Shown piece by piece: positions 19,716-28,866 of a stretch of DNA of 64,000 nucleotides. The position numbers and the translations under genes were made by a program. The notes under the pieces were generated by a model. That model had not been told where the DNA came from. It worked only from the letters and a program-made list of their open reading frames with translations, and made no database searches. This DNA is from Nocardia caishijiensis NBRC 108228 (GTDB lineage Bacteria; Actinomycetota; Actinomycetes; Mycobacteriales; Mycobacteriaceae), in NCBI RefSeq assembly GCF_001612825.1, contig NZ_BDBE01000049.1, forward strand, positions 1 through 64,000. The letters run 5' to 3'. Position 1 is the stretch's first letter. Each line of letters begins with the position of its first letter.

Positions 19716-22220
19716 GTGCGTTCACATTCCCGTCGGCGGGCCGCGGGTGGCGGGCTGATCCGGCCGCGCACCATTTCCGGGCAGCTCGCCCGGATTCTCG
19801 CGGTGTCGCTGGTGCTCGTGCTCGTGCTGCTCGGAGTGACGATGTCGACGCAGGTCGCCGCGTTCCGGCGCAGCGGGGACACGGTCGACGCCGTCGCGGT
19901 GGCGCTGGCCGCGCAAGATCTGGTGCACCAGGTGCAGCGTGAGCGCGGGCTGAGCAATGGTCTGCTCGGTGGCGACGCGCGGCTGATCCGGCCGATAGAG
20001 GACCAGCGGGGTGCCACCGACGCGGCACTGCGCATGCTGACGGGGACGCTGACCGCCGACCCACCCGGCGCGCGGGAAGTGCGCTCCGCTCTCGGCCACC
20101 TCTCGGGTCTCCCCGCGGTCCGGTCGCAGATCGACACCCGCACGGTGTCGCGGCAAGCGGCGTTCCAGTTCTACTCCGACAGCGTCGACGCGCTGAACCG
20201 GCTCGCGCTCGGGCTGGACCAGGCACGCGACCCCGCCGTGCGCCACGGGCTGCAAGCGCTCTACGCCCTTGGCGATGCGAAGGAGTTCACCGCGCGGGAA
20301 CGTGGCTTCCTCAACGGCGTGTTCGTCGCGGGGGAGTTCGAGTCGGGGGAGTACGTGCGGTTCCTCGATATCCGTGCGGCCCGTGCCGCCGCGCTCGCCC
20401 AATTCGATCGCGAGGCGACCACGGCCCAGCGTGACCGGCTCGACGCCGTGATCCGCGGCGACAGTGCCACGCGGGCAGGCGAATCGGAGAACATCGCGGT
20501 CGCGTCCACCGCTGGCCCGTTGGTCGCTGCGGTCGACGCGTCCGCGTGGTGGACCCAGATGACGGAGGTGATCGACGCGCAGCGCACCGTGCAGCAGTCC
20601 ATCGGTGACGATGTGCGGGCCCGCGCCGCCGATCTGCGTCGCACCGCCGCTGTCGTGCTGGCCGCCTTCGCCCTCGCCGCGCTGGTGGCGATCGCCGCCG
20701 AGGTCGCGCTGGTGTTCGCGAGTGTGCGGGCCATCGTGCGCCCGCTGGCCGGGCTCGCCGCCGAGGCCGACGAGGTCGCCTCCACCCGTCTACCCGAGGT
20801 GATCGCCGCGTGGCGCGGGTCCGCCGAAGCCCGCCCGGCCCCGCCCGCCCCGGTGCGCACCCCGCCGGGCGCGAGCGTCGAGATCGGCGCTGTCGCACGC
20901 GCTTTGGACCGTGTGCAGCGCACTGCCTTCGACCTCGCCTCCGAGCAGGCGCTGGTACGGCGCAACACCACCGAGTCGATGGCGAACCTGGCCCGGCGCA
21001 ACCAGAACCTGGTGCGCAGGCAACTTGGCCTCATCAGCGAGTTCGAACGTGCGGAGCTCGACCCGAAAACGCTGTCCAATCTGTTCGAACTCGACCATCT
21101 GGCCACCCGCATGCGCCGCAATGCCGAGAGCCTGCTGGTGCTGGTCGGCGAGGCGAGCCCACGCCGGTGGGCCGAGCCGATCCCACTCACCGACGTGATC
21201 CGGGCCGGACTGTCGGAGGTCGACGACTACCGGCGCGTCGTGCTGCGCCGCGTCGACGATGTCGCCGTCACGGGCGCGGTGGTCAGCGAGCTGGCCCACG
21301 CGCTGGCCGAGCTCATCGAGAACGGGCTGGCGTTCTCCCCACCCGATCTCGAGGTGGAGATCTACGGCCGCAAGGTGGGCGCGGGATATCTGCTCGCGGT
21401 CGTCGACCACGGCGTGGGTATGCCCGCCGAACAGCTCGCCGAGGCCAATGCCCGGTTGCGCGGTGAGCAGGATTTCATCGTCGCCTCCACTCGCTACCTC
21501 GGCCACTACGTCGTCGGGCGGCTGGCCGGTCGACTCGGCATCGAGGTGGAGCTCAATTCCTCACCGGTGAGCGGGATCGTGGCCCGGCTGCTGCTGCCGT
21601 CGAGCCTGCTGGCCGATGAAATGTCGCCCGGGCGTGCGGAACCCGAGCCCCCGGGCGACGACCGGAACGGGGCGCCGACCGGTGCGCGACACAGCCGCGA
21701 ACAGCTGCCGGAGAGCGGGTTCGGCCCGGCGCCGGAGGCCGCTCTCCCCGGTGCCCGCCAGAACACGTTGGACCGGCCGGTGATCGGACGCCCCGACGGT
21801 CGTCGGCCGGAACCGGTCCACAACGGCGTCGACGTGCCCGTCGCCGCCTCGCCCTACACGCGATTCCTCACCGGCACAGCGACCTACGCCAGTCGCAACG
21901 GACACGCGACGCCCACGGTCGAGGGACCGAGGGCTCGGATCGACACGCTCAGTGGAGCGGCGGAATCGCCCGGCTCACCGGACCTCAGCGTCGGCGTGGG
22001 CGCCCTCGACAAGTCCGCCACCGTCGAACGCACCCGCAACGGCCTGGTGAAGCGCGCCAAACGGGCGACGCCGCCCGACCGGCCGATCCGCGAGCCCGCC
22101 CGCCACGACCGCCCGCCGGTCGCCGAGCGGACCCCCGACCAGACTCGCAGCATGCTCGCCGCGTTCCGCACCGGCCACGACAGCGGCAGCGGAGCACGCG
22201 AAGTCGACCACATCCGCTGA
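19716..22220 (+). CDS. NIT-domain sensor histidine kinase-like protein (conservon CvnA)
   Basis: 834 residues in the membrane. Helix 1 at about residues 25-45 (RILAVSLVLVLVLLGVTM), extracytoplasmic nitrate/nitrite-sensing type domain with QDLVHQVQRERGLSNGLL (about 60-290), helix 2 at 308-335, a HAMP-like stretch, the FELDHLATRMRRNAESLLVL segment and a Bergerat ATPase domain (N box HALAELIENGLAF near 528, G box VVDHGVGMP near 563). The last 190 residues are disordered and Pro/Arg-rich. No response regulator is adjacent; instead three conservon partners follow. GTG 19716 chosen for AAAGGAG five bases upstream. Confidence 0.9.
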   Translation: MRSHSRRRAAGGGLIRPRTISGQLARILAVSLVLVLVLLGVTMSTQVAAFRRSGDTVDAVAVALAAQDLVHQVQRERGLSNGLLGGDARLIRPIEDQRGATDAALRMLTGTLTADPPGAREVRSALGHLSGLPAVRSQIDTRTVSRQAAFQFYSDSVDALNRLALGLDQARDPAVRHGLQALYALGDAKEFTARERGFLNGVFVAGEFESGEYVRFLDIRAARAAALAQFDREATTAQRDRLDAVIRGDSATRAGESENIAVASTAGPLVAAVDASAWWTQMTEVIDAQRTVQQSIGDDVRARAADLRRTAAVVLAAFALAALVAIAAEVALVFASVRAIVRPLAGLAAEADEVASTRLPEVIAAWRGSAEARPAPPAPVRTPPGASVEIGAVARALDRVQRTAFDLASEQALVRRNTTESMANLARRNQNLVRRQLGLISEFERAELDPKTLSNLFELDHLATRMRRNAESLLVLVGEASPRRWAEPIPLTDVIRAGLSEVDDYRRVVLRRVDDVAVTGAVVSELAHALAELIENGLAFSPPDLEVEIYGRKVGAGYLLAVVDHGVGMPAEQLAEANARLRGEQDFIVASTRYLGHYVVGRLAGRLGIEVELNSSPVSGIVARLLLPSSLLADEMSPGRAEPEPPGDDRNGAPTGARHSREQLPESGFGPAPEAALPGARQNTLDRPVIGRPDGRRPEPVHNGVDVPVAASPYTRFLTGTATYASRNGHATPTVEGPRARIDTLSGAAESPGSPDLSVGVGALDKSATVERTRNGLVKRAKRATPPDRPIREPARHDRPPVAERTPDQTRSMLAAFRTGHDSGSGAREVDHIR

Positions 22221-22235
22221 CCGTAAGGAGCCACG

Positions 22236-22664
22236 GTGACCACCCACCTTCCGACCGCCGACCCGCACACCTTCAACTGGCTGCTCGGCAACTTCGTGCG
22301 CAACACCGACGGCGTGCGCGACACGGTCGCCGTCTCGTCCGACGGCCTGCTCATCGCCATGTCCGAAGGCTTGGACCGCACCGGCGCCGACCGGCTCGCC
22401 GCCATGGTGTCGGGACTGTCGAGCCTGGCCCGAAGTGCCTCGCGCAGTTACGACTTCGACGGGCTGAAGCTGATCATGATCGAGATGAAACGTGGCTTCC
22501 TGCTCGTCTCGGCGCTCGGTGACGGCAGCTGTCTCGGGGTGATCGCCGACGGTGGCTGTGATGTGGGCCTGGTCGGCTACGAGATGGCGGTGCTGGCCGA
22601 ACGCGCGGGCGCACTGCTCGATCCCATGCTGATCGGGGAGCTGCGAGAGACGTTGCGGCGATGA
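22236..22664 (+). CDS. Roadblock/LC7-domain protein (CvnB)
   Basis: 142 residues; N-terminal FNWLLGNFVRNTDGVRDTVA followed by VSSDGLLIAMSEGLD is the roadblock/LC7 start seen in GTPase-activating or scaffold proteins of conservons. GTG start with AAGGAG upstream (22225-22230). Fifteen bases after CvnA, overlapping CvnC by ATGA. Expected to contact the downstream GTPase. Confidence 0.92.
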   Translation: MTTHLPTADPHTFNWLLGNFVRNTDGVRDTVAVSSDGLLIAMSEGLDRTGADRLAAMVSGLSSLARSASRSYDFDGLKLIMIEMKRGFLLVSALGDGSCLGVIADGGCDVGLVGYEMAVLAERAGALLDPMLIGELRETLRR

Positions 22665-23092
22665 GGGATTCCGATCGCCCGCGCCTGCCCGATCCGCGCA
22701 TGATCCCGCTGAACGAGCCCGCGGGATGGGGTGCTGGGCGGTGGGCCGACCAGGTCGCCGCCGACACCGGCGACGAGCGTTTCGTCCGGCCGTTCGTCGT
22801 CACCGGTGGTCGCACCGTCCCGGTTCTCGACGGACTGCGGCTCGAAACCCTGGTCCTCGCCCCACCTTCGGCGCTGTCGGCCCCGTTGCGGTTCGAGGAA
22901 CTCGCCGTGGTCCGGTTGTGTCAGCATCCCCATTCCATCGCCGAGATCGGTGCCGCCCTGCGGGTGCCGTCCGGTGTCGCCAAGGTGATCGTCAGCGATC
23001 TGGCCGCGGCCGGTCAGGTGACCGTGCGGGACGCGCCCGAGTTGACGACCGCCGCCATCGAAAGGATCGCCGATCTTGTTCGCGCACTCTGA
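22661..23092 (+). CDS. DUF742 protein (CvnC)
   Basis: 143 residues. RFVRPFVVTGGRT and a winged-helix-like second half (EELAVVRLCQHPHSIAEIGA then LRVPSGVAKVIVSDLAAAG) are DUF742 hallmarks. Part of the four-gene conservon; overlaps both neighbours, so translation is coupled. Confidence 0.92.
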   Translation: MRDSDRPRLPDPRMIPLNEPAGWGAGRWADQVAADTGDERFVRPFVVTGGRTVPVLDGLRLETLVLAPPSALSAPLRFEELAVVRLCQHPHSIAEIGAALRVPSGVAKVIVSDLAAAGQVTVRDAPELTTAAIERIADLVRAL

Positions 23093-23678
23093 AACCCGCA
23101 CCGCGGCGTCGATGCCGTCCTCGGTGAAGATCGTGGTCAGCGGCGGCTTCGGCGTCGGTAAGACCACCTTCATCGGCGCCATCTCCGAGATCGAGCCGCT
23201 GGTCACCGAGGCCGCGATGACCGAGGTGTCGATCGGTGTCGACGACCCCGGCCGTCACGCCGAGAAGACCGCGACCACGGTCGCTCTGGACTTCGGCCGC
23301 GTCACCCTCGACGACTCCCTGATCCTGTACCTGTTCGGTACCCCTGGCCAGGACCGCTTCGTCTTCCTGTGGGACGACCTCGTCGACGGCGCCCTCGGCG
23401 CGGTGATCGTGGTCGACACCGCCCGCGTCGAAGACTGCTACCCCGTCCTCGACTACTTCGAAGACCACAACACCCCGTTCGTCGTGGTGGTCAACCGCTT
23501 CCCCGACACCCCCCACTTCGACCTGCCCGAAGTCCGCGAAGCCCTCGGTCTCGACGACTGGATCCCCGTTCTCGACTGCGATGCCCGCAGCCGCGACTCC
23601 GTGCGCGACATCCTGGTCGCACTCCTCGAACAAGTTCTCCTGCACCGCGTCCCGCCACGTCACCGGGAAGTCAGCTGA
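23076..23678 (+). CDS. Conservon GTPase (CvnD)
   Basis: Ras-like/MglA-related small GTPase of 200 residues. P-loop GGFGVGKTT, switch region with a conserved Thr, G3 FGTPGQDRF, G4 written as VVNRFPD in place of NKxD, as in this family. TTG start at 23076 inside CvnC (17-base overlap). In Streptomyces and Nocardia such modules often include a cytochrome P450 as a fifth member; none is present here. Confidence 0.9.
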   Translation: MFAHSETRTAASMPSSVKIVVSGGFGVGKTTFIGAISEIEPLVTEAAMTEVSIGVDDPGRHAEKTATTVALDFGRVTLDDSLILYLFGTPGQDRFVFLWDDLVDGALGAVIVVDTARVEDCYPVLDYFEDHNTPFVVVVNRFPDTPHFDLPEVREALGLDDWIPVLDCDARSRDSVRDILVALLEQVLLHRVPPRHREVS

Positions 23679-23755
23679 GCGCTGTCAGCGGGCGGTTCGC
23701 GGTGGCTGGTGTAGCCCATGGCGGCACTGTATCGGTCGTGCGGTGCGAGCGTGTA

Positions 23756-25141
23756 TCAGCGGCTGCCGAGCGGGGTTCCGAGGAAGGTCGCGAACTTGTC
23801 GGACAGTGCGTCGCCGAGGAAGTCGAGGGCGCCCGGGGTGGCGGCCATCGTGCCCGCGTCGGAGATGGCGCAGCCCTGCGGGGCGGGGATGCCGTCGAGC
23901 CGGTCGCGCAGCCACAGCAGTGCGGCCGGTCCGCCGACGACCTCGGCGACGATGTGCTCACTGGCGTGGTCGCGGGTGTAGGTCAGGGCGATGTTCGGGT
24001 CGCGGCAGTAGGTGTCGACCAGCGTGTCGGTGGCGCCGAGGGGAAGGATCTCGTCCCATGCCGAATGCCAGATGAACAGGGGCATGTCCGGCACGGCCCT
24101 GCCCATGCGGGTGTCGTCGAGCATGGCCGCGACCGGCGGATCATCGAGCGGGTTGCCGTCGGAGCCGATCATGCCGGTGAGGTCGAGGAACGGCAGCAGC
24201 GCCGACTGGTACTGCACGCACAGCGGCGACTTGATCGCGGCGAGTCCCTTGCCGAGCGGGTTCAACCGCTGATCGAGATAGGCGGCGAATTCGGGGTATT
24301 CGCGGGTGAGGCCGAGGACGGCGGCGAAGACCAGGCCGGAGGTGAGTTGATGGTTCGCCATCGTGAGGGCGGCGCCGAGATCCGCGCCGACCCCACCCTC
24401 GGCGGCGCCGACGATGTTCAGTTCGGGGGCATAGCTCGCGTGCAACTCGGCGGCGTGCCCGGTCGCGATCGATCCGCCGGAGTACCCGTAGAGACCGACC
24501 GGACCGCCGGGGCCCACTTCGAGCGGCGCGAAGCCGGTCGCGGCGCGGATGCCGTCGAGAGTGATCCGTCCCGCCAGCGGTCCGGCGGCGTAGGCCGAGT
24601 ACGGACCCTGGTGGTCGGGCACCACGACCGCCCAGCCTTGGGCCAACGCCGCCTGCGCGAACAGGAACTCGGCCGGTACCACGATCTGACCGGCCACCGC
24701 GGCGACCGAAAGATGTTGCAGCGCATACGAGGGCGCGCAGTAACCGGCGGTCGAGTCCTCGGCGAGCTGCACCGAGAGCAGCTTGCGGGGTGAGATCGCC
24801 TGACCGCGTGGCTTGATCACCGTGGCCACGGCCGGGATCGCCTCGTCGCGGCTGTTGTTGGAGCGGTAGGACACCTGCCAGGCGTCGACAGCGACGGGCA
24901 GCACGCCGAAGTCGGCGACGGTGACCTGTCGGGCCGCGATGATCGCGCCCGGTGCGGTCGCCGCCACCACGTCGGCGGGCGGGAGGTAGAAGCCCGCGTC
25001 GAGCTCGGGCGGCAGCGGAATCACCGGGGCGGGGGTGATCGCGGTCGGCTCGGCGGCGACCGGCCCGGCCACCAGCAGCGTCGCCGCCGCGAGCACGCTC
25101 GTGGCCAGGGCCGACCAGCGCGGAATCAGGGAAGATCTCAT
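23756..25141 (-). CDS. Secreted lipase (fungal LIP-type secretory lipase family)
   Basis: 461 residues with a Sec signal peptide (MRSSLIPRWSALATSVLAAA, cleavage near VAA-EP). Alpha/beta hydrolase with nucleophile elbow GYSGGS, acid in WHSAWDEILP and His in RDHASEHI, as in secretory lipases of Pfam LIP type. Probably releases fatty acids from host or environmental lipids. The 90-base upstream gap carries a 22-bp palindrome, and the gene lies downstream of a same-strand TetR gene. Confidence 0.88.
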   Translation of the reverse strand: MRSSLIPRWSALATSVLAAATLLVAGPVAAEPTAITPAPVIPLPPELDAGFYLPPADVVAATAPGAIIAARQVTVADFGVLPVAVDAWQVSYRSNNSRDEAIPAVATVIKPRGQAISPRKLLSVQLAEDSTAGYCAPSYALQHLSVAAVAGQIVVPAEFLFAQAALAQGWAVVVPDHQGPYSAYAAGPLAGRITLDGIRAATGFAPLEVGPGGPVGLYGYSGGSIATGHAAELHASYAPELNIVGAAEGGVGADLGAALTMANHQLTSGLVFAAVLGLTREYPEFAAYLDQRLNPLGKGLAAIKSPLCVQYQSALLPFLDLTGMIGSDGNPLDDPPVAAMLDDTRMGRAVPDMPLFIWHSAWDEILPLGATDTLVDTYCRDPNIALTYTRDHASEHIVAEVVGGPAALLWLRDRLDGIPAPQGCAISDAGTMAATPGALDFLGDALSDKFATFLGTPLGSR

Positions 25142-25161
25142 CGTGCACAGTCCTCACAGGA

Positions 25162-25183
25162 ATTGAGACGCCTTCGTCTCAAT
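25162..25183 (-). promoter_or_regulatory. 22-bp palindromic operator before the lipase
   Basis: ATTGAGACG (25162-25170), spacer CCTT, CGTCTCAAT (25175-25183): perfect 9-bp arms, 21 bases from the lipase start. The size and symmetry fit a TetR-family operator; the TetR gene at 25232-25861 is the obvious candidate binder. Confidence 0.65.
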
Positions 25184-25231
25184 GGCGGCTACTATGGCAC
25201 GAGTGTGGTGTGGATCGCAATCAGTCGCGGG

Positions 25232-25861
25232 TCACGCGGGCGAGGTCAAGGCGGTGAGCAGGGTGGTGAAGACATCGACGAGATGATCGACGGGCGGCCG
25301 GGGGTCGTCGAGGCTCCACTGGTGCACGGCGCCGTTCACAGCGCCGATGAAGGCCGCCATCGCCATCCGCCACCCGCCCGGCGGGGTACGCACACCGTCG
25401 CGGGTGGCCGCGATCGTGGCGACCACCTCGCCCCAGCGATCCCGCACCCGCGCCCGGTGTTCCTCGACCGCCTGGCTCACCCCGACGATCTCGACGAAGG
25501 CCACCTTGGCCGCTCGGATGTCGTCGGTGATGGCCGTGGTGTAGGCGCGCAGCGCGGCATCGATGAGGGTGCGCAGGTCGTCGGTGTCGACGGCCGCCAG
25601 CGCGGCGAGCACGGCGTCGCGAGCCCTGCCCTGCACCGCGTCGTACACCGCGACGAGCAGTTCCTCGCGTCCGGCGAACTGCTCGTAGAACTGCCGCCGT
25701 GACAGCCCGGCCACCGCGCACACATCGGTGAGCGAACTGTTGGCATAGGACTTCTCGGCGAAAACGGTCAGTCCGGCCTCGATGAACAGCGCACGCCGCT
25801 CGACCTGCCGTTCGGCGACCGAGGTGCCGGTGTAGTTGTGCCGGGTCCGCCCAGATGTCAC
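25232..25861 (-). CDS. TetR-family regulator
   Basis: 209 residues. Helix-turn-helix AGLTVFAEKSYANSSLTDVC and AVAGLSRRQFYEQFAGREEL. GTG start ten bases after the ABC ATPase stop, so it is probably read with the iron transporter operon; it also precedes the lipase, with a palindrome in between. It may therefore repress the lipase while itself being iron-controlled. Confidence 0.87.
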   Translation of the reverse strand: MTSGRTRHNYTGTSVAERQVERRALFIEAGLTVFAEKSYANSSLTDVCAVAGLSRRQFYEQFAGREELLVAVYDAVQGRARDAVLAALAAVDTDDLRTLIDAALRAYTTAITDDIRAAKVAFVEIVGVSQAVEEHRARVRDRWGEVVATIAATRDGVRTPPGGWRMAMAAFIGAVNGAVHQWSLDDPRPPVDHLVDVFTTLLTALTSPA

Positions 25862-25870
25862 CCCACGACC

Positions 25871-26671
25871 CTACGAGGTGGTGGCCTCGACAGGTCCGAT
25901 CGGGACCACCAGCGGGGTGCCGGTGACCGGGTCCTCGATCACCTTCGCGCGCAGCCCGAACACCTGCGCCACCACGTCTTCGGTGAGGACCTCGGCGGGT
26001 GTACCCGCGGCGACCACCTGCCCGGCGCGCATGGCGACCAGCCGATGGGCGTAGCGGGCGGCCAGATTCAGGTCGTGCAGCACCATCACCACCGTCCGGT
26101 TCGCCTCCGCGTGCAGGCGCCGGACCAGGTCGAGCACCTCGATCTGGTGGGCCAGGTCGAGGAAGGTGGTCGGTTCGTCGAGCAGCAGCAGGTCGGTGTT
26201 CTGGGCCAGCGCCATCGAGATCCAGGCGCGTTGGCGCTGCCCGCCGGACAGTTCGTCGAGCGAGCGGTCGGCGAATTCGGCCATGTTCGTCCAGGTCAGG
26301 GCCTCGGTGATGGCCGACTCGTCGTCGGAGGACCACTGCCGGTACCACCGCTGGTGCGGGTGTCTGCCCCGGGCGACCAGGTCGGCGACGGTGAGCCCGT
26401 CGGGCGCAAGCGGTGATTGGGGCAGGATGCCGAGCACCCGCGCCACGTCCCTGGTCGACATCCGGTCGATGCGTTTGCCGTCGAGGTGCACCTGCCCACC
26501 GGTCGGCCGCATCAGCCGGGCCATCGCGCGCAGCAGCGTGGACTTCCCGCATCCGTTGGGTCCGATCACCGCGGTGATGGTGGCGTCGGTGATCTCGAGA
26601 TCCAGCCCGTCGACGACGGTGGTCGGGCCGTAGCCGAGGGTCACGGCATCGGCACGCAGTCGAACGGTCAT
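25871..26671 (-). CDS. Iron-siderophore ABC transporter ATPase (FecE/FepC type)
   Basis: 266 residues. Walker A GPNGCGKSTL, signature ELSGGQRQRAWI, Walker B DLLLLDEPTT and switch His in VLHDLNLAARYA. The C-terminal FepC-type extension is present. Its ATG overlaps the permease stop by one base (TGATG). Powers ferric-siderophore import with the two permeases and the lipoprotein encoded divergently. Confidence 0.93.
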   Translation of the reverse strand: MTVRLRADAVTLGYGPTTVVDGLDLEITDATITAVIGPNGCGKSTLLRAMARLMRPTGGQVHLDGKRIDRMSTRDVARVLGILPQSPLAPDGLTVADLVARGRHPHQRWYRQWSSDDESAITEALTWTNMAEFADRSLDELSGGQRQRAWISMALAQNTDLLLLDEPTTFLDLAHQIEVLDLVRRLHAEANRTVVMVLHDLNLAARYAHRLVAMRAGQVVAAGTPAEVLTEDVVAQVFGLRAKVIEDPVTGTPLVVPIGPVEATTS

Positions 26672-27753
26672 CACGCGCCCGCTTTCCCGGCACGATCGCG
26701 CCGCATCAACAGATAGATCAGGTAGGGAGCGCCGAGCACGGCGGTAATCACCCCGACGGGAAGTTCGCCCGAGGGCAGGAGTGTGCGGGCGACCAGATCG
26801 GCGGTGACGGTGAACGCCGCGCCGAGTACCGCCGAGGTGAGCAGCGGGGGCTGGGCCGAACCGGTGAGGCGCAACGCCACCTGCGGCACGGCGAGCGCGA
26901 TGAAGATGACGGCCCCCGCCGACGCCGTCGCGACACCGGCCAGCAGCACGGCCAGCACCAGCAGGGTCAGGCGCGCGGCGTTGAGGCGCACACCGAGCGA
27001 GCGGGCGGTGTCGTCGCCGAAGTGCAGGGCCCCGAGCAGGTGAGTGCTCGCGAGGACCACCGGAACCAGCACGGCCAGGGCGATCGCCACCGGGGTCACC
27101 TGGATCCAGCCGCTGCCGTTGAGGCTGCCGGTCAGCCAGGTCACCGCCCGGGTCGCGACATCGACTTCCCCGACGCTGAGCAACCAGAACGTCACGCTGG
27201 ACAGCAGCGAACCGGCACCCAGGCCGACCAGCACGAGCCGATGGCCTTCGATTCCCCCACTCCACGCCAGCACGAAGACGCCGAGCGCGGCGAGCAGCCC
27301 GCCCAGTATCGAGGCCACCGGCACCCCGATCTCGGCCACCGCGCCGCTGACCTGACCCCGACTGCCCGCCAGCGCGATCACCGCGACCGCGGCGACACTC
27401 GACCCCGCGGTAACGCCGAGAATGTCGGGACTCGACAACGGGTTGCGCGCGATGCCCTGGGTGATCGCACCGGACAACGCGAGTGCCGCGCCGACCAACG
27501 CGCCGGTGAGGATCCGGGGCAGCCGCAGATCCCACACCACGTAGGCCAGCCCGTCGTCGCCACCGCCGGTGAGCACCGCGAGCACATCCAGCGGCGTCAC
27601 CGGGCCGCCGTCGGGCATGGTGTAGGTGCCGAGCGCGAGCGCGACACAACTCGCGGCGGCGAGGATCGCGGCGCCGAGCAGCAGGACCGCTGCCGTGCGC
27701 AGGCGCAGCTGCCAGGACACCGGCCCCAGCCGGACCGCCAGAACGGTACTCAT
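26671..27753 (-). CDS. FecCD-family siderophore permease (second subunit)
   Basis: 360 residues with about ten membrane helices. Family markers: LRLPRILTGALVGAALALSG, ARNPLSSPDILGVTAGSS and the C-terminal LVARTLLPSGELPVGVITAV followed by LGAPYLIYLL. ATGA overlap with the first permease gene. Forms a heterodimeric channel with it. Confidence 0.92.
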   Translation of the reverse strand: MSTVLAVRLGPVSWQLRLRTAAVLLLGAAILAAASCVALALGTYTMPDGGPVTPLDVLAVLTGGGDDGLAYVVWDLRLPRILTGALVGAALALSGAITQGIARNPLSSPDILGVTAGSSVAAVAVIALAGSRGQVSGAVAEIGVPVASILGGLLAALGVFVLAWSGGIEGHRLVLVGLGAGSLLSSVTFWLLSVGEVDVATRAVTWLTGSLNGSGWIQVTPVAIALAVLVPVVLASTHLLGALHFGDDTARSLGVRLNAARLTLLVLAVLLAGVATASAGAVIFIALAVPQVALRLTGSAQPPLLTSAVLGAAFTVTADLVARTLLPSGELPVGVITAVLGAPYLIYLLMRRDRAGKAGA

Positions 27754-28781
27754 ATGGTCACCAACTTCCGGCGGCGGACCAGCGCGATGAAGAACGGGAC
27801 GCCGACGACGGCGAGCATGATGCCCGCCGGAAGCTCGCCCTTGTCCAGTACGAGTCGTCCCGCGATGTCGGCGACCAGCACCAGGACCACTCCGAGCAGC
27901 CCGGCGACCGGAACCAACCAGCGGTAGTCGGGTCCGGTGATGCCGCGCGCGAGGTGCGGCACGACGAGTCCGACGAAACCGAGCGGACCGGCGATCGCCA
28001 CGACCGCGCCGGTGAGCAGCACGATCGACGTGATCCCGACGGTGCGGGCCAGAGTGACGCGATGCCCGAGGGCGCGCGCGGTGTCCTCACCGAGGCCGAG
28101 CGCGTTGAGCGCGGAGGTGTTGGCCAGGGCGAGCACGATCCCGGCCACGACGAAAGGTGTCGCCTTGGCCAGCAGATCCAGGCTGGAGCCGGTCAGCGAA
28201 CCGGCCTTCCAGAAACGATAGATATCGGTGACGTCGGTGTCGAACAGCACCACCGCCGAGATCAGTCCCTGGAGCAGATAGCTGACGGCGGCGCCCGCCA
28301 GCGCCAGAGTCACCGGGGTGGGTCCGCCACGCCCCGTCGCGCCGATGGCGAACACGGTGACGGAGGCGATCAAGGCCCCGGCGAAGCCGAACCACACGTA
28401 GCCGAACAGACTGGACACGCCGCCGATCATCACCGCCGCGACGATGCCGAGTGCCGCGCCCTGGGTGATGCCGAGCAGCGCGGGATCGGCGAGCGGGTTC
28501 CTGGTGTGTCCCTGGATCACGGCGCCCGCGATACCGAGCGCGAGCCCGGCCAGGATGCCGAGCAGGGTGCGCGGCAGGCGCAGGCCGTTCACGATGGCGC
28601 CGGTCTCGGTGTCGGTCGTACCGCCGAGGGCCTGCAGAACCTCTAGGGGCGCGATGAATTTCGAGCCGACGGCCAAGCTGAGCAGGACGGCCGCGAGCAC
28701 CGAGACCAGCAATCCCGCGATGAGTAGCAACCGGCGAGATCGCGTGTCGGCGAACACGGCTCCGGGCGGCGAAGCGGCCAC
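27750..28781 (-). CDS. FecCD-family siderophore permease (first subunit)
   Basis: 343 residues, about ten helices; contains GLRLPRTLLGILAGLALGIA, TRNPLADPALLGITQGAALG and LVLDKGELPAGIMLAVVGVP. GTG at 28781 is taken as start because GAGGGG precedes it at 4-5 bases; the longer reading frame upstream would cross the iron box and lacks a site. First gene of the operon permease-permease-ATPase-TetR. Confidence 0.9.
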   Translation of the reverse strand: MAASPPGAVFADTRSRRLLLIAGLLVSVLAAVLLSLAVGSKFIAPLEVLQALGGTTDTETGAIVNGLRLPRTLLGILAGLALGIAGAVIQGHTRNPLADPALLGITQGAALGIVAAVMIGGVSSLFGYVWFGFAGALIASVTVFAIGATGRGGPTPVTLALAGAAVSYLLQGLISAVVLFDTDVTDIYRFWKAGSLTGSSLDLLAKATPFVVAGIVLALANTSALNALGLGEDTARALGHRVTLARTVGITSIVLLTGAVVAIAGPLGFVGLVVPHLARGITGPDYRWLVPVAGLLGVVLVLVADIAGRLVLDKGELPAGIMLAVVGVPFFIALVRRRKLVTI

Positions 28782-28804
28782 TGTCCCCTCTTCGTAGTTG
28801 GTAA

Positions 28805-28823
28805 TTAGGTAAGGCTTCGCTAC
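28805..28823. promoter_or_regulatory. IdeR/DtxR-type iron box
   Basis: TTAGGTAAGGCTTCGCTAC matches the IdeR consensus TTAGGTTAGGCTAACCTAA at 14 of 19 positions, with an intact left half. It lies between the divergent permease and lipoprotein genes, so both would be repressed under iron sufficiency. Match seen directly; control by IdeR is inferred. Confidence 0.7.
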
Positions 28824-28866
28824 GTTAGCAACCCTGAGGGCAACCGAACCACCCGGGAGGACGTCG

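Noticed and set aside
23679..24793. Plus-strand open frame extending past the GTPase gene
   Set aside because: Opposite the secretory lipase, which has signal peptide and catalytic motifs; translation is low-complexity.
26672..27649. N-terminal extension of the ABC ATPase into the permease region
   Set aside because: Out-of-frame reading of the permease; the ATPase starts at ATG 26671 with a one-base overlap.
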